A DNA stretch of 64,000 bases, taken from NCBI RefSeq assembly GCF_963422355.1, contig NC_085095.1, positions 4,935,327 through 4,999,326 of the forward strand. Direction: 5' to 3'. This document shows positions 49,925-60,963 of the stretch, piece after piece. Every line of letters begins with the position of its first letter. Position 1 is the first letter of the stretch. Origin of the DNA: Corticium candelabrum. Lineage: Eukaryota > Porifera > Homoscleromorpha > Homosclerophorida > Plakinidae. The notes under the pieces were generated by a model that saw nothing but the letters and a program-made list of their open reading frames with translations, did no database searches and was not told the origin of the DNA. The translations under genes and the position numbers were made by a program.

Positions 49925-50700
49925 TTGAAACCAGTGTTTGTTCGTCTGTGATTAAGTTCAAAACGTGTCTTGAAAAAACAACCCAAAATAGTTATTTCCG
50001 GCTAAACACAGTCTTAGCCCTTTCTAAATTAGAACCATATGACGGCTATTGCCTGAGGTTACGTCACTACTAGCCAAATACTTCATTTTCTGTGTCTGTA
50101 TTTTAACCAAAAATGATTGTAAGTTTGCGTGATTCTTAGCTGTATGACCAGCAGTAAACTGTTGGTAAAATGATGCTGGAGCAACCAAATTTAGTCAAAT
50201 TATGCCTTCTGAATTGGTCCACACAAAGATGAGCGTGCCATCATGTTTGAAGGCATTAGTTGTTGATACTCAAAGTATTAGTGTACGTGATTGATAGGGC
50301 AGTCAAAACGTGTGAGGCATGGGCAACGTCTTCTCTTTTCTCAAAGATGCTGGAATGCTGTTTTTCAACTACCTAATAAGTGAGTAGGAAAGTATGAACG
50401 TCTGGCACAGAAGCAGTAATTCATCGTCAGGCAGAGTTTGGTGCTGTGTGTTACATGTTAACAAATTGGGTGGTTTGTGATTATCAAAGTCATGTCTGGA
50501 GCTGCTTGAAATTCTTCGTGTGTTGATCTTAAACATTGATCTCCATTTGGTATGTTTGATTGTTACGTTAGTTGACACTTTTATCTCCACCTGAAGAATT
50601 GTTCAGAGGTTGATAGGACCATGTATTTACATGCCGAATTTGGTAATCACTGGTACTTTGAGAATGCAATGATATTAATTCATATTTCTGTAAACACAAG
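49925..50700. other. 3' region of the hnRNP-like gene
   Basis: Presumed 3' UTR and intergenic DNA; no gene or clear polyadenylation signal seen. Confidence 0.5.
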
Positions 50701-50749
50701 TTCCAATTGTGTTTGTACTGTACGGAGTTCATGATCAAATGTCAATGCA

Positions 50750-52210
50750 GTGTTAGACTGTACTGTACCACATTTCAACTTTATGAACACGGGCAACACT
50801 AAGCTATGCACAGTGTTAGTGACACATACATGCTTACCTGCTACACACCAATCTGAATCTAGATATAAAGAGCTGAAAGTTAAGGCAGAAATGAAGAGTT
50901 TATATCAAGTTTCTCAGAAGTGTTCCTGGTGATGTGTGCAGAGTCTATGTAAAATTGCATACACGTTTGACATAAGCAATTCTGTTTTTGGCAGGCGAGC
51001 CAGAAAATGAAACACAGAAAGTTGTGGTCTACAGTACAGTACCTATCTCTAGGTCATCATCAGTTTGTTGAAAACAGGTCAAATCTCTAACCTTTCATGA
51101 TACTAATCATTTCAAATCCATATAAGGAGTCAGCTGCGTTTAGTTTTGTAGCAGTAGCAGTGTATGGTCTGCTAATTGCTAATTATAAGATGGAAAGTTT
51201 CAAACAAATACTTACCAAACACTAAGGAAATCTTCAGTACCTACATCAGAATAATACCACAGTTATAATTTTTACTAAACCGGAATTTCATAAAAAGAAA
51301 TCTTTAATTAGTGTTCAGTATAGAATCTAGTTCAATCTTGCAGCATCTTGCCAGACGTTCTATAATCCCCTTGAAGCGTTCTTTGAAGAGAGCCGCCTGT
51401 GTTACAATACTCTTTACTGTAGACAGAAGTGTGTTGATTCTTTTCTTTCATTGTTCGTCCAAAGTGTCACTGAGGAATTTTCAAATCACAGGTACTACAT
51501 AGTAACATGAACCTCTTCAATACAACAACTTATGATCACCTCAGGTCCTGCATTGTTGATCTGAGTAAAAAGGAGGGTTTGCCGAAATTTGCCAAACTCG
51601 TCTTGTTGAGATTCTGTGTTTGCACATTGGCATGGATAGGGAACAATTACTTTGTAAACAGACTTGTGTTCATGAGGGCATGATGACTTGTTTTCTACAC
51701 TGCAAAAACATTTCGACAGACTACTGCAATTGTAGGTTGTCAGTATGTGTCAATCCAATTTGCATTCTCACCCTGTTGCACTAAACACCTCTATAGCCAG
51801 GCCCAGCTGATCTGGCCACTGCCTCAAATAGCGTCACTGCAGGCAGTCCCAATTGTAAAAAGAGAAAAAGCTGAAATGTAATAAATGTTGCTACATGTGT
51901 GTAGCCTCTGCTTTAGTCATTAAAAGCTAAAATGTAGTTGAAATGTATTAGATGTTGCTATTTGTTTGTTGTGTTTTGTGTTTGTGCCGTCGTTGCTACT
52001 AGATCATTTAGTAGTTAGTGATCTTGTAAGTATGGAAGAAGGTCGTACTATGAGGCAATGTTCAGAGAGATCTTGGATGCTTCTTTATGATATTCTACTG
52101 TACAAGGGATCTTGACAGCCGAAAACGTCTTTGGTGAGGTGAACGGAAGGGAAATACTGCTTTTGTCTTACAAACTTGAAGAATGGACGGGTGAAATGAG
52201 GAAATTTACT
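50750..52210 (-). pseudogene. Decayed partial duplicate of the coiled-coil gene region
   Basis: It is colinear with 52830-55440. Matching blocks: 50765-50940 with 52840-53020 (non-coding, CATTTCAACTT and TTTCTCAGAAG), 51320-51720 with the terminal exon 53868-54231, 51790-51860 with the exon 55189-55277, and 52110-52200 with the exon 55345-55437. In the minus-strand frame the GLPAVTLFEA exon reads GLPAVTLFEAVARSAG but then meets a stop. The terminal-exon copy has frameshifts and a deletion, and the IWDSLL exon copy retains only its last third. The spacing is about 0.9 kb shorter than in the intact copy. No functional product is expected. Confidence 0.7.
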
Positions 52211-53860
52211 AACTGATTTTAGTATTAGTTTAATTAATTAACCTGTAGTTATTTTGCTAATATATATGTATTTATTCATTCCATTTTCTCGTCCTGTTTC
52301 TGTTGCCTTGTAAGCTTGTATAGAGACAAATGTCGGAAAACAAAGCCGTTACGACACTTCGTATGCGACATAGTCGTCTCTCAGAATAATTGGCAATTAT
52401 CATTGGTTGTGTAGTCTCGCGTAGCCAGACCAACGTCACGCTATGTGGCAAACTTCCAGTGTTGTCGCTAAATATAGTCGGTTAAGTCACGTGAGTCACG
52501 TGCACAATCCAATCAATTTTTCTATAGATCAATATCTCAATGTGGCTATGTTTTTTGGTTACACGTTATCTTAGATATTGTGATCTTAACTTAATTACAG
52601 TACCCCAGCTGGTCAGTTGATGGTATAGTTTGACAACTTTTGTCCCACCATAAAACATTGCTGGAAAGGTAATTAATAGTGAGTAATCATGTATTCAAGT
52701 GATCAATTCCATGATGCTTTACTGTCTGCTGATGTATTGATATTGACTTTATGTATGTCAAAATTGTTTTTGTATATGCTATTTAGTTCATACCAGTCAA
52801 ATGTCAAATGCATAATTATACATTAAATAGCATTAGACTTACCACATTTCAACTTCCAAACATCACCTATACATGCACAGCGTTCATGGCACATACGCAA
52901 TACACACGTACAGTCCAAGCTGGAAGTCACCACAAAAATGATGCCTTCATACTGAGTTTCTCAGAAGATGTGCGTAGTGATGTGTGCAGACGTTATTATG
53001 TAGAAAAGAATGCACAGAACATTACTAGAAAGCAATTAATTAATACTTTTCTCAGTAGGCAATACCCAGAAAATGAAATGGGTTAACCCAAAGAACTTGC
53101 TACCACGATCTTGAGCACATTTCAATTCAGTAACATAACTAAGCATTCAGAATACCAATTATTATGTATTCACAATTATCTAACAGTTAATTCATGCAGA
53201 CTTATGTGTGTGTACTAAAAGTTAGTCATTCTTAGTTGCAGTCTACATGTATATGCGAATTAGACAGTTGGTACGGTGAATATTTGCAAAACACTAAGAC
53301 TGTGATTCCACTAGTTCAATTAACCACGCAGTTATATCTATTCTAAACCTAAACTGCATGAAATAGTATAGGTGTCGTCTTGAACACGACATCTAACAAT
53401 GCCGTTTTAATGGTATCTACTATTTTTTGTTGTTATGGGATTGCCTCGAAAGATGGAAGCATCAGCAATCAGGAGAGAAATCAGCAGCTACTGTATGTAC
53501 ACCTAGATGCTGAATTTGGAGTCTCAGTGACAACTAACTGTTACTATGACTTGGCGACAGAGCAACCCAATATATCACATGGAATACCGCACCATTGCAA
53601 AATGCTGACTTGTCCGGATACCTCACACACCTTGTATGCACCAAGATGTGCATAAGTACACCTAGTGGAAACAATTGCCATTTTGAACTGGTTTAGTTTA
53701 CGATCTGTTTGAGCTGAACTAGTTTACCGCATGTGGAGCTAGTAGACACACCAAGATTTGAGTACAAATATCAGGGTCAATGCAACAATACCATTTTCAT
53801 AAAACCAAAATTTCCTTAGTAATTCTTGATAAACTACACAAATGATACTTAAATCTAGTT
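52210..53860. other. Intergenic, between the pseudogene copy and the coiled-coil gene
   Basis: No supported gene. A plus-strand open frame at 52808-53086 lies in the duplicated non-coding block and is not conserved as a frame in the other copy, so I do not call it. TAGTCTCGCGTAGCCAGACC at 52413 resembles an element terminus without a partner. Confidence 0.5.
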
Positions 53861-53867
53861 CAAACTT

Positions 53868-56370
53868 TCAGCATCTTGCCAGACGTTGTATAATCCCATT
53901 GAAGTGTTCTTTGAAGAAAGCCATTTGCGTTACACCGGATGCAATACTATTTACTTGTGACACAAGTCTGTTGATTTCTTTCTTTCGTTCTTCATCCAAA
54001 GTGTCTCTGTCATGAATCTGCCAATCACAACTACCAGTAACATAAACTTCTTCAATACAACAATCTTTCTTCACCTCCTTTGTGGGGTCTGAGTTGAAAA
54101 GGAGAGTCCGTTGAACTATGCCAAACTCGGACTGCCTGAGACTCAGTGCTTGCACAAAGTCACGGATAGTGGCAATTGCTGTGTAAACTGCCTTGTGTTC
54201 ATGAGGGCATGTGGACTCATCAATTTCCAGACTGCAAACCATTTCAACAGAACGCTAGTGAATGTATCAGTGTTCTAACTAGAGCTGTTTCTGCTAGCAA
54301 AATGCTGGATAATATTTAACTATCACTGCTGGAAATGACTGACTGTACATTTGAATGTGGAGCTAGGATCAATGCACTACTTCAGTAGTGTGTCCATTTC
54401 CCTAACTCCTACAAAGGCAGGGCCAGGTGTGGGAGCTAAAGTATAAAAGCCTTTGCAACATCACACCATTTCACACATATAAATGCTTGTACTTTGCTAG
54501 TTGTCTTACAGTATTATCTACTACTCTATACTCAAAGCACATGATTACACTGAAATAGCTAGGACCATCAAATCACCCATTCCAAACTCAAATGCGTTGA
54601 TACACAATTGTTCCTTGGTTTTCTTTGTAGATGGTTTAGAAAACAGAGTTTAGAAAAAGGTACGTATATAGATAATAAAACCTCAAAGCCACGTGGTTGC
54701 GGTCTCTATATAACCATACCAAGATCATTCCAAAGGCCCAAAAGACAGCATAAATATACATCACCGTATGTGGAAAAAGCATATATTATAAACCTAAGTA
54801 TGTAGTAACAACAAGTGACAGATTTGACTAGCAGGTACATATGTTGCACTAACTAACACAATGAAAAATTCTGTACACAAAGGAAGCACTGCTGTCCCAC
54901 CAGTTGTAGGTCACCTGCCGGGCCATAAAACCCATTTCAGTAGTGGTAAAATAACCATGCCTGAATCAATAGTTGTAAATCTAATCTTGATTGATCACAA
55001 CTACTACAACTAGATTACCCTATTGACTGACTAAATTTTTTGACATCAAAAGTTATGATGTTATCAAAACATGACATCATCATATACGTATCATCAACAA
55101 ATGTGACATCCTTATTGCTGGCTGGTAAATTTTCTAGTTAGAACACTGTGTATGCAGTCTGCGTAGGTTGTGTCAATTTCATTCTCACCCAGTTGCTATT
55201 ACAATACCTCTGTAGCCAACTGATCTGGCAGCTGCCTCAAAAAGTGTCACTGCAGGCAGGCCCAAATACAAAAAAGGCTGAAATGCAGTAGAAATGTATT
55301 AGAAAGTTGCTATTCATGCGAAGTGTTTTGTAAGTCTGATTTACTTCACAGCTGAGAAAGTCGTCTTTGGTAAGGTGACCAGAAGAGAGATACTGCTTTC
55401 CAATGAAAAAAGCCCGATTGAGAAGGGAGTCCCAAATCTGAAAAAACGCGTGAATAAACGAGAAAATTTACTCACTCGTTTGATATTGCTAGTATATCTT
55501 TAGTTACTTCGCTAAGACCACAAGAATAAAATTACTTGTTTGACAGTTGTTTTCTCCAAAATCTGTGCTCGCCCATTTTGTTTCTGTTATAATATTATTA
55601 TCACCCTCTATCAATACATGTACATGAAACACATGACACACGGCCCCAGAACTGTTCCATAGTTAATATGTCTCAACCTTGCATTCAATTGTCTTTCATT
55701 TGCCAGTAATCTAGAGATGTGTTTCTTGTATTCTTCATACTCAATTCTCACCCTTTCTTCCTCGTCCTCCAACTTTGTCATCCTTTCTGTAAACTGTCTA
55801 AAGATTGCATTTTCCAAAATTTTTCTAACTCAAGTTGCTCCATTTTTAAGTTCAGCGACTTTCTGCTTGTACGCTTCAATTTCCATTGTTAAGCCAGTTA
55901 TCTGATCTTCTTGTCTTCTGATTATGGTATCTTTTGTTTTCAGTCTTTTGTTTCCAGTTTCTCTTAATATTGTTTACTTGTTTCATCATCTAGTTTAGTT
56001 TTATCTTCCAAAGACTTGTTTGTTTCTGACAATGCCAGTTTCAAATCTTTGACTGTCTCCAATTGCTGTATTCTTGCCGCTCTTCGATAATTTTTGTCTT
56101 GTTTCTCTTCCAATAAATGTCATCTTTTGTCTCTTCATTCAATTGACTTTCCAACTCCCTGATTTGACTGTTCTTTTCCTAAACAAGTTTATCGAGTAGT
56201 GACTCTTGTTCTACCTTTACTTGTTCGACTTCTTTATTCAGAAAAGCAACCTCGCTTGTAAGCTTCTCCTGGTTGGCAGACAACTGCATGTGGCTGTTGG
56301 ATAATATAGTGAATCGTTCCTCGACCCCGACTAAATTTTGCTCTTGTATCTCTTTCGTACATTTCAACAT
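53868..56370 (-). CDS. Unrecognised coiled-coil protein with novel C-terminal domain (N-terminal part has frame problems)
   Basis: I do not recognise the family. Three downstream exons are well supported and phase-compatible: 55437-55345 (IWDSLLNRAFFIGKQYLSSG...), 55277-55189 (GLPAVTLFEAAARSVGYRG...) and 54231-53868 (LEIDESTCPHEHKAVYTAI... ending IQRLARC). Upstream, 55817-55653 (ENAIFRQFTERMTKLEDEEERVR...) and 56370-56179 (start MLKCTKEIQEQN...) encode heptad-rich coiled coil. The stretch between them (56178-55818) is also coiled coil (QIRELESQLNEETK, LALSETNKSLEDKT, ITGLTMEIEAYKQK), but needs at least two frame changes that I could not resolve as introns. So either the gene is decaying, or there are small unrecognised introns or indels. 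The C-terminal exon has two Cys (CPHEH, DCCIEEVY) and no known motif. Confidence 0.6.
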
Positions 56371-57881
56371 TGTCTAGATCGAACGCTGGTAGAAACTATT
56401 GTTTAGTGGCGAGCTGCAGACGTTGTGAAGAAAACAGAGTATAAATCTTGTTATGATTTGACGTTATTTTGAAGCATTAATTTATTACTCAATCATTGAT
56501 GTAATGTAAGATCCACAATCCCTTGCTATGCAGTCAACAAGCCAAACTCAAGTTGTCTCTAAGGTATCTGCAATCAAATCTATCCAGTAAAAGTCAAGAA
56601 TGACTCAAGCCAGGGGCATAGTGTGACCTCTAGAGATGGGGAAGCTAGACTTCACAACGCTATGCATGCCCACTTCTTATTGGCTACAATTTAGCGAGGT
56701 TTCACTACAAGTTGGTGAATACCATAGGTCGTCAAGTCGTCATTCGACGAGTTAAATTTTACAACTGATGACTAGCATTGCAGTCTAGGTCGTCAATGAC
56801 AGACCAAGGCTAATTTGTAATGGCTTTCTCGGTATGCATGCGGATAGCTGTACTGTACTGAAACATGTGCCACTTTGACGCTCGCATTGGGACATTTGTC
56901 ATACAATGACAATGTACGCCTGGTAAAAATTATACACCAGCAACGTATGTTGACAAAACCGATCATATCCTGGATAATGAAATGGAAGTGCGAGAGCCAT
57001 TTCAGAATTCCATCAGAGTAAAGGCATAAAGTCTGTGACCAGAGAGCACGTAAGAAAGTGGAGACAATGGTAGATCCTGTAGATCAAAATAGGTAGATAT
57101 GATTTTAGTAGCAAGATACAGACAACTTCTGCAATGTGATATGTGGAAGTCTGGTTGAAACCTCGTCTTGTTTTGATAAAGAGAGGTGGTATATGGTACT
57201 GTCTGCGTTTAATCATTAATTCAAATAGCTATCACTATTGTCTTCCCTGCCTCCGCGAAGATGTCTTACTTAGTAGCTCTTGTCATATCTACTGGCTCAG
57301 TGGTAATGCGTTCGATACTTTTGGTTGCATGCCATTGTGAAGTACAGAATATTGCGCTGCATGCTTGCATACACTGAATTTTAGAAGGCTGTACAAAACG
57401 ACAGTATACCACTAAACACCATGATTGATATGAACATGATGTCCTAGACTAAGACTTTTGACCAAAAATTCTTGGAAACTCGTCAAATGATGACAACTAG
57501 TTGGACCAATTTTTCGAGCCCTATACACTACAACATAGTATCATGGTATATTGTACTCACAAGGAACGCAAAAAACATACAAATAATTATGTCCAGTATG
57601 TTCAAGAAAGACATTCTGAGAGGCTGTTTAACAACCAGATCCAAAGTTGCATCATAATCAACGCCAGCTAATTTTTTTCTATAGTTGAAGTGCACGTAGT
57701 GCAAGTCCATTGAGTCTTTCCTGGCCCATTGTAAACTTTAGGTAAGTTTAAAGACGTTAAGATTTTAGGCCAAATGATACTGGGCTAGCGGGCCTATAGA
57801 AGCAACTGGTTACAAACAATTCTTACTTAATAGTGTAAGAATGTCAGGAAATAATTTTTGTTACATGGTTTGCTAGGTTCC
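56371..57881. other. Intergenic region upstream of the coiled-coil gene
   Basis: About 1.5 kb with no supported gene or clear repeat. Confidence 0.5.
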
Positions 57882-57891
57882 ACAGTAATGA

Positions 57892-58593
57892 TAGCCTCGG
57901 TATTCCAGACTGCTTTCTGCACGTGATGGGAGGGGAGAGTGGGAGGAGAGAAGAAAGCAGTCTGGGGACAGCTCTATTGTAATTGCCTTCGGAAATAGGC
58001 GGTGTTCATCTTAATCGATAATTACCTGCATTCATTAGGAACAGTAACAAGCAGCACATGGCTAGTGGGATATTGCTAGAAGCTGCTCGCTACCAGCTGA
58101 CTACAGACGAACGGGAGAACGTAGAAATGAGTGACTTTACTGAATCTGGTAGAGAGAAGGCAAAGACGTCGCGACCTTGTACTAAAATCGCTTAGCAAGC
58201 AGTTCAAGGGTCTTCAAGGCTTCAAGTTGGAACAGCCGCTGCAATGGCTTTAGCGTCCGGTAATGTCTGACAAGCATTCACTGAGTTATCATGTCATCAG
58301 GAGCGAAACACGTAGGGCATCGCATTTGTGTTAGCTGCACCCCACTGTGCTATTACAGTCGTCTGAGAATCGCTATAGGTAATTACAAAGTACTCATTGA
58401 CGTCAGCAGTTGTCTGCAGCACTGATTGGCTGTTTTTGAGCAGTGGTTTTGATTGGAGCGAATGTTTCTAAACTTGAGCAGTTGCGCCTCTTCCGAAGTC
58501 ACTTACAACAGAGCTGTCCCCAGACTGCTTTCTCCTTTCCTCCCACTCTCCCCTCCTATCACGTGCAGAAAGCAGTCTGGAATACCGAGGCTA
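57892..58593. mobile_element. TAGCCTCG-family TIR element, copy A, with 9-bp target duplication
   Basis: A 702-bp element with about 83-bp, nearly perfect terminal inverted repeats (57892-57975 and 58510-58593) starting TAGCCTCGGTATTCCAGAC. CAGTAATGA flanks it exactly on both sides (57883-57891, 58594-58602). The terminus shares TAGCCTCG and TTCCAGAC with copies B and C, but the interior is different. A plus-strand open stretch (about 58040-58190, MASGILLEAARYQLTTDE...) has no known domain. MULE-like by target size and TIR length. Confidence 0.85.
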
Positions 58594-58603
58594 CAGTAAT
58601 GAT

Positions 58604-59214
58604 GGTTGTTTCAGTTGTAGATGTAAAATTCATCTTGTAATAAAACATTGACATATACTACCGTACGGTATTCACCAACTTTCTTATAATTGCATGTCCA
58701 GCATTTTAATTTGCACCACAATTTTTCCAGTCTGGATCCGCCACTGCCACATGCACACACCACTGGCGAGCTTGCATCACTTGCTATAAATATCAGTGTT
58801 GGCATCCTATTTATGGCTAGTGTCAAATTGTGGCCCCAAAGCCATCTCTCATGCCAATCAATTAATATTAATAGTGATGTCAGCAAATTGACCCAATCCA
58901 AAACTCAAAAAATTTGCTAAGTGAAGCAAACTGCTATATACGGTGCCCTTAATTAAATCAATGATTGCAAGATTCGCTAAAACTGGCAACCACAGAAATG
59001 TGCCCATATATATGTACCTAGACAAACCAGGTAAAATTAAAGTTACAATACGTAACAAGAAGTATTACAACAAAGTTCATATGCATAGTTTTAAAATATA
59101 ATTTTTGATTTAATTAATAAAAACACGCCCACCGGCCAAAATAGGTGCGCGTTCCTGTCAAACAACCAATTTTATATTCTTGTGGCCTACCTAGTAATTA
59201 TATGTATGTGTATT
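58604..59214. other. Intergenic region
   Basis: About 600 bp between the copy-A transposon and the 3' end of the orphan gene on the minus strand; nothing recognisable. Confidence 0.5.
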
Positions 59215-59818
59215 TCATACCAGTTCCACATCCACTGCTCCTGTTGCCTTGTGAACATGTCTAGAGACGAAATCGTCGGGTTGCGTACAACTCATCGCAG
59301 CGGGAGGAAACGACACATCAGCTAGAGTAGGAGCTGATGCGAACGCTTCGACGTCATCTTGTACCGGAGCGGACGGCTCAACGTTCGGCACGGTCGAACC
59401 TGAACGTAGATGTTCATCTATTAGCCTGCGCTTACGGCAATATTGCGGTCCCGTATCAGAGTCTCTACTTGTTTCGCAATTGGGTCTCCTCGCTTCGCTC
59501 GCGTTCACAGACGCCAGAGACGAAGGCGTTGTAACACTGTTTTCGTTTGAACATGCTGCTTTCTCCGCTTTCTCTACTAACCACCCTATCGCACCACCTA
59601 CGCGACGTAGAGTCTCTGTAGTGATGTCTCCGAATTCGTAATCTTCCTTGCCGGTGTAACGACGCACTGATGAAACAAAAAGTGACGTCAACATCACTGT
59701 TCCCACTGTTGCACTGCAGCAGCATCTTACCAAGCTTCTTGGCCCACATGTTAGAAAACCGTCCAGTCAGACAATTTTTCACGTCCACACGCGTACTGTA
59801 CGCATGCCTATAAGGCAT
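59215..59818 (-). CDS. Small orphan protein with YTGKEDYEFGDITTE motif
   Basis: Two minus-strand exons, 59818-59731 and 59666-59215, joined by a 64-nt GT-AG intron in phase 1; 540 nt, 179 aa. The ATG at 59816-59818 is the only one upstream in frame before the divergent promoter. The N-terminal 65 residues look ordered (VKNCLTGRFSNMWAKKL, then RRYTGKEDYEFGDITTE and RVGGAIGWLVEKAEKAA), with the second part likely helical. The rest is disordered and rich in Ser, Pro and Ala. No membrane segment or signal peptide is clear. I do not recognise the family. An alternative end is possible because the stop codon overlaps a weak donor (GTATGA). Confidence 0.65.
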
Positions 59819-59926
59819 AGGAACGACTCGTCACGTGACGCTCAAACCGCGCGAAATGAGTTTGTGTAGTCTCTGTTTTGCTGATTACGAAGCATGAAAT
59901 CGATAGGATAGGTGAATTACGTTGCG
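59819..59926. promoter_or_regulatory. Bidirectional promoter between two orphan genes
   Basis: 108 bp between divergent ATGs. It contains the 10-bp palindrome GTCACGTGAC at 59830-59839, a bHLH-zip/USF-type E-box. Confidence 0.6.
59830..59839. promoter_or_regulatory. E-box palindrome GTCACGTGAC
   Basis: Perfect 10-bp CACGTG palindrome in the divergent promoter; matches USF/MITF-type consensus. Confidence 0.55.
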
Positions 59927-60883
59927 ATGAGCACTACTAGCAGTTATCTGGAAAGCGGGGCGCTTGAAAGGTGTTGGAGCAATTTTCATTTTTCGTAGAT
60001 TTCTACTTTCACCTGGCAATGCTATTGTCTAGAATGCTTTTGATTTTATTATAATAATTGTGAATTAATGTGTTTGATGTGGCAGGCTCGTGAACGGTGA
60101 GTCACCAGTGAATGTTGCTCGACGTGAGCCTGCAGATGATCTGTTTGGATCTCGTTTCGAACCTAACGCATTGGGCACATCGACGAGACAGATGTTTGTA
60201 TTACTGAGACAGAAAATAAACGATCTAACAGCTCTCTCATTGCCAACAACTTCTAATAAATCAAACGGTAAGGGTCACGTGATGAACCAATCAATAAATT
60301 TACAGTAGAAGGCAAGACTGCATTTTGTATTTTTCTGATTTATTTCCATTTGGTATCTTTATTTATTATTAATTAATTAATAGCATTTACTATTTAGGTA
60401 TTTATTTACGCTTATTTATTGTTTATTTAGTATTCATCTTTTTATTTATATGAAATTAAGTGCTACAATACATTGAGTTTATAATGTGTTTATGGAGTTA
60501 CTGCTTGCATTTTTGTATGTGAATGTTTGCGCATTTGAGGGATATGTTTAGTTAACATCAGTTGCTTTTATTGTGCCTGTCATAAGAAGGATCAAGAACC
60601 ATTGTCAAATTTGTTATTTTTAGTATCATTGGAATCTGCTGTGAGGGATGGATATAGACAGTGTGTTGTGTTTATGTGCTATCTTCAAGACTATGTTTTC
60701 AGGTAATGCACTTGTTTCTTTTTGTGCATGCAATTGGGTGGGTATTGTTTGTTGTCTTGTATGTTTCGTTAGGTTGTTTGTAGTATTTGACTGCTAATTA
60801 ATCTAATTGTCTGTCTACCTGTCTGTCTTGTGTCTGTATGTCTCTCTGCCTGTTTGTCTCTCTGTTTGTCTCTCTGTCTGTTT

Positions 60884-60963
<80 letters not shown>

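Noticed and set aside
52808..53086. Plus-strand 92-codon open frame
   Set aside because: It lies in a block duplicated at 50.77 kb where the frame is not conserved, so coding is unlikely.
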